NCBI GenBank assembly: GCA_903873915.1 | Contig: CAIQQH010000009.1 | Location: 1-52,430, forward strand | Origin: an uncultured Flavobacteriia bacterium | GTDB taxonomy: Bacteria > Bacteroidota > Bacteroidia > Flavobacteriales_D > Crocinitomicaceae | DNA length: 52,430 bases | Direction of reading: 5' to 3' | Shown here: positions 45,326-52,430 of the stretch, piece after piece | Layout: each line of letters starts with the position of its first letter | How positions within the stretch are numbered: position 1 is the stretch's first letter | Program-made: the position numbers and the translations under genes | The notes under the pieces: model-generated | The model's database searches: none | Told to the model about the DNA's origin: nothing | Seen by the model: the letters and a program-made list of their open reading frames with translations, nothing else

Positions 45326-45339
45326 TGAATTACGATTTT

Positions 45340-45372
45340 GGTGGCTGAGGTGCGCAGCACAATCGAAGCCAC
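45340..45372. repeat. Dispersed hairpin repeat, GTGGCT/AGCCAC stem (copy 2)
   Basis: GTGGCT (45341-45346) pairs with AGCCAC (45367-45372) around GAGGTGCGCAGCACAATCGA. It is the reverse complement of the copy at 18377-18408 with a few changes. TTACGAATTACGAAT flanks follow. Confidence 0.75.
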
Positions 45373-45474
45373 GAGTTACAAATGAATTACGAATTACGAA
45401 TCATTGTTGTCCGACTAAAACCACCATTATATTTTATCTAAATTGCACAGTGTACTTTTGGTCATTTTGAATTA

Positions 45475-45600
45475 TGTTCAGGTTTTGTTCGCTCACCTCT
45501 GCTCTCCGCTGCGGAAAAGCCGCTGGGGCGGAATATCAGAAGCGAATTTTAGTGAACTTCTCTAGTATTGACACCTGCGTTATAGTTTAGGAAGCATGTA
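45475..45600. other. Noncoding stretch with a GC-rich patch
   Basis: No coding frame supported. CCGCTGCGGAAAAGCCGCTG at 45511-45530 and GGGGCGGAAT nearby resemble CCGCCGCGGCGGAAGC near the tRNA fragments (31129-31145). I see no promoter or gene here. Confidence 0.4.
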
Positions 45601-45614
45601 TAAACCACCCCTTT

Positions 45615-45660
45615 AATCCCTCCCGCAGCGTTCCTCGCGGGACAGGCGTTCCTCGCGGGG
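45615..45660. repeat. C-rich hairpin repeat, CCCGC/GCGGG
   Basis: ATCCCTCCCGCAGCGTTCCT, CGCGGGACAG then GCGTTCCTCGCGGGG. The first 30 bases are the reverse complement of the inner part of the repeat at 18200-18254. The GCGTTCCTCGCGGG piece is duplicated. Confidence 0.7.
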
Positions 45661-45776
45661 ATTTTTATTTTTTTCTTGCTGAGTGTCAACTCACCGAACA
45701 TTCATAATTCGTAATCATTGTTGTCCGACTAAACCCACCTTCATGTTATATCCAATCCGGTTTACTTAGATTAACT

Positions 45777-45843
45777 GACCCCATCGGGGTCGAATCTTTG
45801 TAACCAAAAGCTCTCCCTAAAGGCCAATGACCCCATCGGGGTC
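45777..45843. repeat. Paired GACCCC-ATC-GGGGTC hairpins
   Basis: The 15-base hairpin GACCCCATCGGGGTC occurs at 45777-45791 and again at 45829-45843, 52 bases apart and in the same orientation. A run of nine C (45883-45891) follows 40 bases later. None of this is in a gene. Confidence 0.8.
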
Positions 45844-46000
45844 AAACAATTTAAATCCAAAATGATAAAATCACTTAAAATACCCCCCCCCTTGCCTTAA
45901 AACCACTTTAAAAAACCACTGATTTCGATGGTTTCAAGATGAGTCGTTAAATTTTATCGGACAACAATGAGTTACGAGTTACGAAGTGCGATCAAGTTTT

Positions 46001-46443
46001 TTGTCCTTTAGCACAGCGGTCCTTTGTCCTTCGAAGCTCATAGAGCGAAGAAGTGTCTCGTGTCTCGGTCTTAGAATCTTGATGTCTTAACATCTTGATA
46101 TCCAAAAGGTCCTTTGTCCTTTAGCGCAGCGGTCCTTCGTCCTTCGAAGCTCATAGAGCGAAGAAGTGTGTCGTGTCTCGGTCTTAGAATCTTGATGTCT
46201 TAACATCTTGATATCCAAAAGGTCCTTTGTCCTTTAGCGCAGCGGTCCTTCGTCCTTCGAAGCTCATAGAGCGAAGAAGTGTCTCGTGTCTCGGTCTTAG
46301 AATCTTGATGTCTTAACATCTTGATATCCAAAAGGTCCTTTGTCCTTTAGCACAGCGGTCCTTCGTCCTTCGAAGCTCATAGAGCGAAGAAGTGTCTTTT
46401 GTCTTTTGTCTCAAAGCGCAGCGGTCCTTTGTCTATTGTCCTT
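46001..46443 (-). repeat. 113-bp tandem repeat, four copies
   Basis: Units start at 46001, 46114, 46227 and 46340, exactly 113 bases apart. On the plus strand each reads TTGTCCTTTAGCRCAGCGGT, CCTTTGTCCTTCGAAGCTCA, TAGAGCGAAGAAGTGTCTCG, TGTCTCGGTCTTAGAATCTT and GATGTCTTAACATCTTGATA before TCCAAAAGG. Units 1-3 are almost identical; unit 4 turns into heptamers after GAAGTGTC. The content is the inverse of the octamer, heptamer and CTTCTTCGC modules. The edge motif lies just left at 45982-45997. The last unit codes the C-terminus of the next gene. Confidence 0.92.
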
Positions 46444-47640
46444 TTCTACAGCCAACTCCACCAACTGAACCTGCAATTTCAACATGTTCAAGTTTTGGAG
46501 CACAAGAGAAAAACTAGTATAAGAGAAATTCAAGGTTTCCCATGTCATTAATTCTGAATCTTTGACATCCAAGGGATAAGCATCAGCTGTGTTGAATAAT
46601 TCAACTGCATCAATATTATGTTTTTTGAGTAGCGAAGTAATTTCGTTCAAGCCATCTTTTATTTCAATCAACGCTCGTTTGGGTTGTTTTGCGTTGGTAA
46701 AAAGAACTTTGTCTGCTTGATTAAGATCACTGCCATAGATTCTGCAAATTGCCGTCTCGCTTAGGTTGCGATGTTCTTTTGGCAAGGACTGAATTAACTT
46801 CTTTTTTAGCGCCTCAATTTGTTTACTAAGTGATTCGCATTTTTTCATTAGTTCAGAATCGCCTGTTGAATTTCGTTTCGCATTTAATTGTTCCGCAAAA
46901 GAAAGTGTTTGCAAAACTCGTCTATTCGAAAGCATTTGTGATTCATCTGCCCATTTCGTATTGTGCAAAGCCGTCAAGGCGAAAAGCATTCCCCCTGCAA
47001 CAAGAATTAAGATCGATGAAATAATCGTGTTGACTTTGGTTTCAGCATTTCGTATTCCGGTGAAGAAAAAGAGGGGGAGGAAAACGAACAGAAGGATACC
47101 CAGGCAGGAAAGCCAAAGGACATTTGCATAAGGCCAATGCATCAGTTTGAATAAGGTGGATATCCCGAACAGAAAACAGAAAATAGTAGCAATGCCGATG
47201 ATTATTTTTTGGCTGCGTAAATCCACTTCTTTCGTTTTGAACAGAAACAGGATGGGTAGAAATAAAAAGCTGAAAACCGTGATGGAAGCAAGTTGCAATG
47301 CAGCTGCGCCAGGCCAGTGCATCAATTTAAACAGAATTCCTGCGGTGAAGCAGATTGCGGTAAAAGCTCCGCTGCGAATCATTACATTTTTCATGGCATA
47401 ATAATTTTTAAATGTGAGTACTAATTTTGTCTCTTCCTGAATTTCTTCCAGGTTTCGATGATAAAAGCGTGGAATAATGCGTGCGTAGAATTCTTCAAAC
47501 CGATCGTCCTCGGTCATCTCTTCTTCGATTACACAGCAAATATGATCCACCAACGACATTCTCAGGTCATCCATTTCAATCCCATTGCGCAATAGGTCGT
47601 CATGGATATACTGCACTTGTTTTTCGCTCAGCACAATCAT
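46411..47640 (-). CDS. Membrane protein with GldL-like FKLMHWP helices, partner of PadR regulator
   Basis: A 409-residue protein of unknown function. Residues 1-80 are soluble and acidic and resemble the small helical domain often encoded next to PadR regulators. Four to five membrane helices cover about 88-225. Two hairpins carry LFKLMHWPGA and LFKLMHWPYA, a motif also seen in the gliding motor protein GldL. A soluble coiled-coil-like tail from about 235 to the end follows. It overlaps the PadR gene by 4 bases, so the pair is one operon. The last residues, KDNRQRTAAL, are read from the intergenic repeat, so the native C-terminus was probably altered by it. Confidence 0.75.
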   Translation of the reverse strand: MIVLSEKQVQYIHDDLLRNGIEMDDLRMSLVDHICCVIEEEMTEDDRFEEFYARIIPRFYHRNLEEIQEETKLVLTFKNYYAMKNVMIRSGAFTAICFTAGILFKLMHWPGAAALQLASITVFSFLFLPILFLFKTKEVDLRSQKIIIGIATIFCFLFGISTLFKLMHWPYANVLWLSCLGILLFVFLPLFFFTGIRNAETKVNTIISSILILVAGGMLFALTALHNTKWADESQMLSNRRVLQTLSFAEQLNAKRNSTGDSELMKKCESLSKQIEALKKKLIQSLPKEHRNLSETAICRIYGSDLNQADKVLFTNAKQPKRALIEIKDGLNEITSLLKKHNIDAVELFNTADAYPLDVKDSELMTWETLNFSYTSFSLVLQNLNMLKLQVQLVELAVEKDNRQRTAAL

Positions 47641-47981
47641 GCTTCTCCTGCCCTAGGTTGCAAGTCAAGCAAAATACGCATGGTCGCCATAAATTCGGAA
47701 AACTCTGTGACTTTCTCTTGAGCCACAGCCTTTCCTGAGGGAGTTATTGTATAGTATTTTCGGAGGCGATTTCCTACATTCACCACCTCAGTGGTTAAAA
47801 TTCCCTGTGCCTCCAGCGCATGCAATGTAGGATACAATGCACCTTCGGTCAATTGAATTTTTCCACCTGTGAGATTTTTTACCTTTTGAGTAATCTCATA
47901 CCCATACATCTTTTCCTCATCAGTTAGCAAGGACAAAATGATTGTCTTTAGTGTTCCTTTGATCAATTCGGACGAATACAT
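47637..47981 (-). CDS. PadR-family transcriptional regulator
   Basis: A 114-residue winged-helix repressor. MYSSELIKGTLKTIILSLLTDEEKMYGYEITQKV and TEGALYPTLHALEAQGILTTEVV are the DNA-binding helices and wing of PadR proteins, and a C-terminal dimer helix follows. I used the ATG at 47981. A longer frame to 48068 would cover the promoter. Two inverted repeats in front (47980-47996 and 48001-48017) could be its operator. It is coupled to the downstream membrane protein, the usual target gene arrangement for small PadR regulators. Confidence 0.9.
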   Translation of the reverse strand: MYSSELIKGTLKTIILSLLTDEEKMYGYEITQKVKNLTGGKIQLTEGALYPTLHALEAQGILTTEVVNVGNRLRKYYTITPSGKAVAQEKVTEFSEFMATMRILLDLQPRAGEA

Positions 47982-48017
47982 AAACGTGTTGTTTATACAA
48001 AGGTAACATATATACCT
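47980..48017 (-). promoter_or_regulatory. Promoter and probable PadR operator
   Basis: TACCTTTG on the minus strand (48005-47998) is a full -7 element, 16 bases before the ATG. It is overlapped by the inverted repeat AGGTA-N7-TACCT (48001-48017). A second inverted repeat, ATAAAC-N5-GTTTAT (47980-47996), covers the leader and start codon. Binding here would block its own transcription. Confidence 0.6.
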
Positions 48018-48057
48018 AAGAAAATTATGTATTGTAAAAAATATTGTTAAAAATTTG

Positions 48058-48114
48058 ATGCTCCGCAATTTGATGCCTCCGGCAATTGGAGATTTGATGC
48101 CCTCGGTAATTCGT
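48058..48114 (+). repeat. AATTTGATGCC-GGCAATT dispersed repeat, two units
   Basis: CTCCGCAATTTGATGCCTCC, GGCAATTGGAGATTTGATGC and CCTCGGTAATTCG. It matches the minus strand of 23775-23832. Confidence 0.65.
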
Positions 48115-48167
48115 GAGTTAGAATTTTACCTAAGAATATGGAACGCTTCGCTAATGGGGCATAGAAC

Positions 48168-48385
48168 ATGGTTTTAGTCTATTGTCCTTTGTCTTTCGTT
48201 AATTGGCAGAAAATCCCAACCAGTTCGAAGCACAATCAAGTCGTTTGTCTTTTGTCTTGCAGCGCAGCGGTCTTTTGTCTTATTTCGTCAAAAGCAGAAA
48301 ACCCCAACCAGTTCGAAGCACAATCAAGTCGTTTGTCGTTTGTCTTTTGTCTTACAGTCAGCCTCGGCTGACGGGTCTTTTGTCT
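48168..48385 (-). repeat. Heptamer mosaic with an 88-base direct duplication
   Basis: Inverse heptamers (TTTTGTC, TTTGTCC) alternate with a block GCAGAAAATCCCAACCAGTT CGAAGCACAATCAAG that occurs at 48206-48249 and again at 48294-48337, 88 bases apart. CGAAGCACAATCAAG is the edge motif inverted. GTCAGCCTCGGCTGAC at 48357-48372 is a perfect hairpin inserted in a heptamer run. Confidence 0.85.
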
Positions 48386-48391
48386 TAAATA

Positions 48392-49150
48392 CTACTCAAT
48401 CACCAATCGCTGTATGCTTGCTCCCGCCACGTTTTCCTTTTGCACAAAATAAACGCCCGCATCTAAATTCACGCTTAACGATTCTCCAGCTCCAGAAACT
48501 GTGAATGAATCAACAGCTTGACCGTTGGTATTGAAAATGGTGAATGATTCTCCATTCTTCACATCGCCAATTACGGCAAATGTGCCATCAGATGGATTTG
48601 GTACCATCAACCAAGAATAATTTCCTTCAAGCACTTCGATGGATGCATTGGATGTATTGATGACAAGGGTATAAGGCAGGTTTGCGGCAGGAAGATCCAA
48701 TGAGGTACCACCAATTAGCGGAACAACTGCAGGAACAGACACATTGTATGATCCAGTGACAATGACTTGATTCACACCAGATGAGGTAGGTGTGCCACTA
48801 AAAACAATACATCCGGTTGTTCCGCCATTCATTACACACGTCGATGGAAAACAACTTTGAGACAATCCATTGGGTAAACCGATGGGATTATTCAATGTCA
48901 ATGTATTGACCACCGTCCCAACAGGTGGAGTAGGAAATCCGATTTGAGCAGAAAGGTCAACAACAAGTGCCAACGGTACCTTAATCGTGATGATTGTTTC
49001 ATAAGGGTTGCCGATTGATCCAACGGGAAGACCTGGGTTTGTGTTTGGGTCAGGATGAAGTCCATCGCCAGTTACTGTTGCTGGAGTGCAATTTTGGGCA
49101 ATAGCACCAATGCTTAAAAATAAAGAAAAGAGTAGAATGCTTGTTTTCAT
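48392..49150 (-). CDS. Secreted protein with type IX secretion sorting domain (type A)
   Basis: A 252-residue exported protein. The signal peptide is MKTSILLFSLFLSIGAIAQ. The middle is a beta-rich Thr/Val/Pro-rich region of about 145 residues with two Cys near CFPSTCVMNGGTTGC and no named domain. The last 70 residues (NYSWLMVPNPSDGTFAVIGD, IFNTNGQAVDSF, LDAGVYFVQKE, RLVIE) form a typical Por secretion system type A sorting domain. It is exported by the type IX system and probably anchored to the surface. I used the ATG at 49150; a longer frame to 49243 has no signal peptide at its start. Confidence 0.88.
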   Translation of the reverse strand: MKTSILLFSLFLSIGAIAQNCTPATVTGDGLHPDPNTNPGLPVGSIGNPYETIITIKVPLALVVDLSAQIGFPTPPVGTVVNTLTLNNPIGLPNGLSQSCFPSTCVMNGGTTGCIVFSGTPTSSGVNQVIVTGSYNVSVPAVVPLIGGTSLDLPAANLPYTLVINTSNASIEVLEGNYSWLMVPNPSDGTFAVIGDVKNGESFTIFNTNGQAVDSFTVSGAGESLSVNLDAGVYFVQKENVAGASIQRLVIE

Positions 49151-49301
49151 AGTTGTGTAAATTGTACGGTACAAAATTACAGAAAATTGAAGAATGGAAC
49201 TTGGATGTTTCTTTTCTTCGAATAATTGAAATGGTTTTATCAAAAAATGACCATTTATTTCGTGAATTTGATATTTTTACCATTCCTACTACACTCTGAT
49301 A

Positions 49302-52133
49302 ATGAAAAAACTATTTATCGTTTGCCTTTTTTTAAGTGCAACGTTTCAAATTTCTGCCCAGCTTGATACTGTCTTTTGGTTTGTTGCCCCAGAGGTAGCT
49401 CAGCAGCATGGCGATCGACCAATTGTTTTTCGGTTTGCAACGCTTGCCAATCCTGCGACGATTACCATTTCTCAGCCAGCAAATCCACTTTTTCCAACGC
49501 AAATATTAAATCTAGCCGCCAATTCGGCACAAACACTGGATTTGACTCCTTGGATTGACATCGTTGAAAATAAACCGGCAAATACGGTATTGAATTATGG
49601 GTTTAAAATCTCGGCCACTGCCAATATCACGGCTTACTATGAGGTGAATCCAACGTGTGCTTGCAATCCGGATATATTTTCATTAAAAGGAAAGAATTCA
49701 ATAGGGACATCATTTTTAACGCCTTTTCAAAACTTCTTGAACAATGCATCGTATGCCCGTTCTGCCTTCAATATCGTTGCAACCCAAAACAATACGACAA
49801 TAACAATCATCCCAAAACAAAATATCGTTGGACATGCTGCGAATGTTCCATTTAACATCGTTCTAAACAAAGGTCAAACCTATTGCGCAGAAAATGCGAG
49901 CACGCTTGCTGCTTTGCACATGAGTGGATCAGCCATTGTATCAGACAAACCCATCGCGGTAACACTTTCAGACGATACGGCAGAAGGAACACCTTATGGT
50001 GGCTGTGCGGATATCATGGGAGATCAACTTATCCCTACGAACATCATTGGGTCAGAGTATATCGCCATTAAAGGATACCTCAACGGCCCCGATAAATTGT
50101 ATATCGTCGCAGCGACAAATGGAACCCAAATCACAATTGATGGTACTGTAGTCGGAACGATCAATGCAACGCAAACATACGTGCATACCTTGAGTGCACC
50201 GACGGCATACATTCAAACCTCTCAACCTGCCTACGTTTTGCATCAATCTGGTTTTGGTTGTGAAGTAGGAGAGGCAATCTTACCTCCTATAGTTTGCACA
50301 GGTTCGAACGTGGTCCCTTTTGTGCGCTCAACAAACGAATTTTTTGCTTTGAATATCTTGGTGCCAACTGGAGGTGAAAATTCCTTCATACTGAACGGGA
50401 ATCCTGCATTGATCAATCCTGCAAGTTTCAACTTTGTTCCTGGAACGGGTAATACATGGAAATATGCACAGGTCGATGCCTCAGCAATGTTGGCGGCACT
50501 GCAAAACTCACGTTTAGAAAATTCAGTCGAGAAATTTCATCTTGGCCTTATTCACGGCGGAGCAAGTTCAGGTTGTCGCTTTGGCTATTTCAGTGATTTT
50601 GCTTCTTACCGGTATGAAATTCAAATGAATGGTCAGTCGTATTGTACTGGTGATGACATCAATTTTTCCACGACGCAATTGCCCGGGGCTACCTATGAGT
50701 GGACAGGACCAAACGGCTATTCAGCTACTGGTGTGACGGTTACAATTCCCAATGCGCAGTTGGTGAATGCTGGTCAATACATCATTTCAGGAAATCTTCC
50801 TAACTCGTGTGAATTATTGCCCGATTCTGTCTTGATTACGATTGTTGAACTTCCATTGGCCCCGCAAATCTTCACGAATGGTCCTGTGTGTGCAGACGAT
50901 TCACTTCTTTTTTGGAACCAAGTCAATGCACCTCTAGGTTTTACATGGTTTGATGCTGCGGGAAATACCTTGGCTCCAATTGACACAATTGCATATTATC
51001 CAGCTCAGGTAGGATCGGCTACAATATCTTTAACCGCGAATGTTGGGGGCTGTGTCTCAGCGCCAAGCTCGATAACCATAGATGTGTATGCACGACCATT
51101 GGTCACATACACCGGACCTTTGGATGCCTGCGGAAATCAAGTGAATTTCAGCGCTACGGCAGTGCCTGATCCACAAGATCCTATTTCACAATTTGCCTGG
51201 ACTTCATCACCAACAAATCTTCCTTTAGGCATAGGTCAGTCGCTTGCGAATGTCAATGCTTCAGGGACACCAAGTGTCTCGAATGATTTTGTGGTCACCG
51301 CCACTTCCATTTTAGGGTGTGTGGATCAAGACACCTTTACGGTGAATTTCCATGCTGTGCCTTCTGTTGACTTTACATGGAAGGATATGTGCGATGGCGC
51401 ATCGATAGACTTTACGAATGCTTCATCTTGGACAGGAAATCCTGCTGCTACGGATGTACAAAATTACACGATGACTTTTGGCGATGGCACCACGGGTGCG
51501 GATCCCAATGTGACACATGTTTATCCTGCACCGGGCTCATACATGGCTTCCCTGGTTTCTGAAACGGATTTTGGGTGTACTGATTTTATGGCTACTTCTG
51601 TGCTTGTTGGAACAATTCCTGAAACCAACATCACCATAGACGATGGGTGTGGATTGATTCATCTCAACGCAGACATCGTTCTCGGAAATGTTGCGTTGGA
51701 TTCATTGTTATGGTTGGTGCCTGGGCAGTTTTCAAACAACCAGCAAAACGCTGAGTTCTTCTTAAATACAGCAGGCAATTATGCGGGTACTTTAACTTTG
51801 TACACCTCCAACGATTGTATCTTCACTGAACCATTTAATTTAATCGTAATCCCTTCCATTGGTTATGATGACTTGATTATCCCGAATGTCATCACAGCAA
51901 ATAACGATGGCATCAATGATGAAATTCAAATCGATCCGCTCTTTGGTGTGTGTAACGAATACACTATGGAAATTGTCAATCGATGGGGGAATTCTGTTTT
52001 TACATTGTCGAATGGTTCGGCAGCGTTTAAAGGGGATGATGCTGGAGGAAAAGCATTGTTACCAGGCGTTTATTTCTATGTGTTTAAGTGTGAAGAGGGC
52101 ATGAAGCAAGGAAACATTACCATCGTTCGCTAA
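49302..52133 (+). CDS. Large secreted protein with IgGFc-binding-like N-terminus and gliding-motility C-terminal domain (type B)
   Basis: A 943-residue surface protein. The signal peptide is MKKLFIVCLFLSATFQISAQ. Residues about 20-455 resemble the IgGFc-binding N-terminal domain, with GFKISATANITAYYEVN, GTSFLTPFQNF, FNIVATQNNTTITIIPK and PIAVTLSDDTAEGTPYGGCADIMGDQLIP. Ig-like and PKD domains follow, including YTMTFGDGTTGADPNVTHVYPAPGSY near 725. The last 85 residues (IIPNVITANNDGINDEIQID, NRWGNSVF, LLPGVYFYVFKCEEG) are the CHU_C/type B sorting domain exported by the type IX system. A role in adhesion or colony structure is inferred. Confidence 0.9.
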   Translation: MKKLFIVCLFLSATFQISAQLDTVFWFVAPEVAQQHGDRPIVFRFATLANPATITISQPANPLFPTQILNLAANSAQTLDLTPWIDIVENKPANTVLNYGFKISATANITAYYEVNPTCACNPDIFSLKGKNSIGTSFLTPFQNFLNNASYARSAFNIVATQNNTTITIIPKQNIVGHAANVPFNIVLNKGQTYCAENASTLAALHMSGSAIVSDKPIAVTLSDDTAEGTPYGGCADIMGDQLIPTNIIGSEYIAIKGYLNGPDKLYIVAATNGTQITIDGTVVGTINATQTYVHTLSAPTAYIQTSQPAYVLHQSGFGCEVGEAILPPIVCTGSNVVPFVRSTNEFFALNILVPTGGENSFILNGNPALINPASFNFVPGTGNTWKYAQVDASAMLAALQNSRLENSVEKFHLGLIHGGASSGCRFGYFSDFASYRYEIQMNGQSYCTGDDINFSTTQLPGATYEWTGPNGYSATGVTVTIPNAQLVNAGQYIISGNLPNSCELLPDSVLITIVELPLAPQIFTNGPVCADDSLLFWNQVNAPLGFTWFDAAGNTLAPIDTIAYYPAQVGSATISLTANVGGCVSAPSSITIDVYARPLVTYTGPLDACGNQVNFSATAVPDPQDPISQFAWTSSPTNLPLGIGQSLANVNASGTPSVSNDFVVTATSILGCVDQDTFTVNFHAVPSVDFTWKDMCDGASIDFTNASSWTGNPAATDVQNYTMTFGDGTTGADPNVTHVYPAPGSYMASLVSETDFGCTDFMATSVLVGTIPETNITIDDGCGLIHLNADIVLGNVALDSLLWLVPGQFSNNQQNAEFFLNTAGNYAGTLTLYTSNDCIFTEPFNLIVIPSIGYDDLIIPNVITANNDGINDEIQIDPLFGVCNEYTMEIVNRWGNSVFTLSNGSAAFKGDDAGGKALLPGVYFYVFKCEEGMKQGNITIVR

Positions 52134-52155
52134 GATAAAACGAAGTATTATTCAG

Positions 52156-52194
52156 GAAAACCATTGTCATACGGCGATGGTTTTCTGCTTTTTC
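52156..52194 (+). terminator. Intrinsic terminator after the large secreted protein
   Basis: GAAAACCAT (52156-52164) pairs with ATGGTTTTC (52177-52185) around a 12-base loop, followed by TGCTTTTTC. It starts 23 bases after the stop. Confidence 0.8.
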
Positions 52195-52221
52195 CTACCT
52201 TCACTCTCCTAAATTTAGTTC

Positions 52222-52430
52222 ATGAAGAAGTTATTTATTTCTCTGTTGGCATTTTTTTGCATCGCGACAGCTTTCGCTCAAACGGCTTTAACGCCAGAAA
52301 TTCTATGGTCGATGCGCCGTGTTTCAGGGGGAACAGTTTCGCCGGATGGCACTATGGTTCTCTATGGCCAACGCACATTCAACATGGATGAAAACAAGGG
52401 AAACACGGATTTATTTATTCTTGATGTGAA
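52222..52430 (+). CDS. Probable S9-family peptidase, 3' end beyond window
   Basis: About 69 codons are visible from the ATG at 52222. The signal peptide is MKKLFISLLAFFCIATAFAQ. The next residues, LTPEILWSMRRVSGGTVSPDG, TMVLYGQRTFNMDENKGNTD and LFILDV, match the first blades of the beta-propeller in exported prolyl oligopeptidase/dipeptidyl aminopeptidase-type enzymes. The catalytic domain lies outside the window, so the assignment is by N-terminal pattern only. TAAATTTA at 52210-52217 may be its -7 element, again 4 bases before the ATG. Confidence 0.7.
   Translation, partial: MKKLFISLLAFFCIATAFAQTALTPEILWSMRRVSGGTVSPDGTMVLYGQRTFNMDENKGNTDLFILDV

Larger units (their letters stand above)
45402..45969. 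mobile_element. Possible insertion-sequence remnant bounded by inverted repeats
   Basis: CATTGTTGTCCGACTAAAA at 45402-45420 recurs inverted at 45952-45969 with one base missing, and again in direct orientation at 45716-45734. The two direct copies stay similar for about 45 bases (CCACC, ATGTTATATC-like pieces). The right end continues inwards as ACGACTCATCTTGAAACCAT on the minus strand. No transposase frame remains. The 568 bases hold other hairpins. TTACGAA-type short repeats flank both ends, but a clear target duplication was not seen. Confidence 0.4.

Noticed and set aside
45883-45891. A nine-C homopolymer as a phase-variation switch
   Set aside because: No coding frame or promoter spans it; it lies in repeat-rich noncoding DNA.

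Overview
This is a Bacteroidetes chromosome segment, most likely Flavobacteriales near the Cryomorphaceae/Crocinitomicaceae (Fluviicola-like). That placement is an inference. It rests on TAnnTTTG-type -7 promoter elements, the near absence of Shine-Dalgarno sequences, type IX secretion sorting domains, a gliding-motility-type C-terminal domain, a DUF4249/TonB receptor pair and a Bacteroidetes-style division cluster. No rRNA, CRISPR array, phage or complete transposon was seen.

Layout. (1) 1-914: a drug/metabolite transporter cut by the left edge. (2) 1193-17433: a nearly gapless division and cell wall (dcw) operon on the + strand, mraZ-rsmH-ftsL-ftsI-murE-mraY-murD-(unknown)-ftsW-murG-murC-ftsQ-ftsA-ftsZ-yqeY, closed by a clear intrinsic terminator. 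It makes the lipid-linked peptidoglycan precursor and the divisome. A direct-repeat MraZ operator lies in front, and an extra small gene resembling the C-terminal domain of MurD sits between murD and ftsW. (3) 17517-20957: methionine salvage, mtnB-mtnD-mtnC-mtnA. (4) 20959-26029: two methyltransferases, a family 2 glycosyltransferase and a YfhO-like membrane protein, probably for surface glycans. (5) 26113-29570: thyA-folA-topoisomerase III. (6) 29669-31083: SRPBCC and GNAT proteins, tRNA-Leu(UAA), tRNA-Gly(GCC) and tRNA fragments. (7) 31333-38803: mutS, a SpoU-type RNA methyltransferase, an arsenosugar-type pair (AhpD-like protein plus radical SAM ArsS), a thioredoxin-reductase-like ferredoxin-NADP reductase and an orphan histidine kinase. 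(8) 38800-45279: pyrF, DUF4249 lipoprotein plus TonB receptor, prfA, purM. (9) 45280-46410: about 1.1 kb of noncoding repeats. (10) 46411-52430: a PadR regulator with a membrane partner, two type IX secretion substrates and the start of an S9-like peptidase.

The most unusual signal is a mosaic of short intergenic repeats outside the dcw operon: octamers like ATNTYAAG, heptamers like GACAARR, a module carrying CTTCTTCGC and GAGCTTCGAAGGACAAAG, and a recurring edge motif close to TTGATYNTRCTTCGNA. The pieces recur at about seven loci. They are amplified into a 36-bp unit repeated four times (34621-34764) and a 113-bp unit repeated four times (46001-46443), and they supply the last codons of one gene. 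I do not recognise this as a named family. Other hairpin repeats and an inverted-repeat-bounded, insertion-sequence-like remnant lie in the same gaps.

Several genes have a -7 promoter element ending exactly 4 bases before the start codon, which suggests leaderless or nearly leaderless mRNAs.
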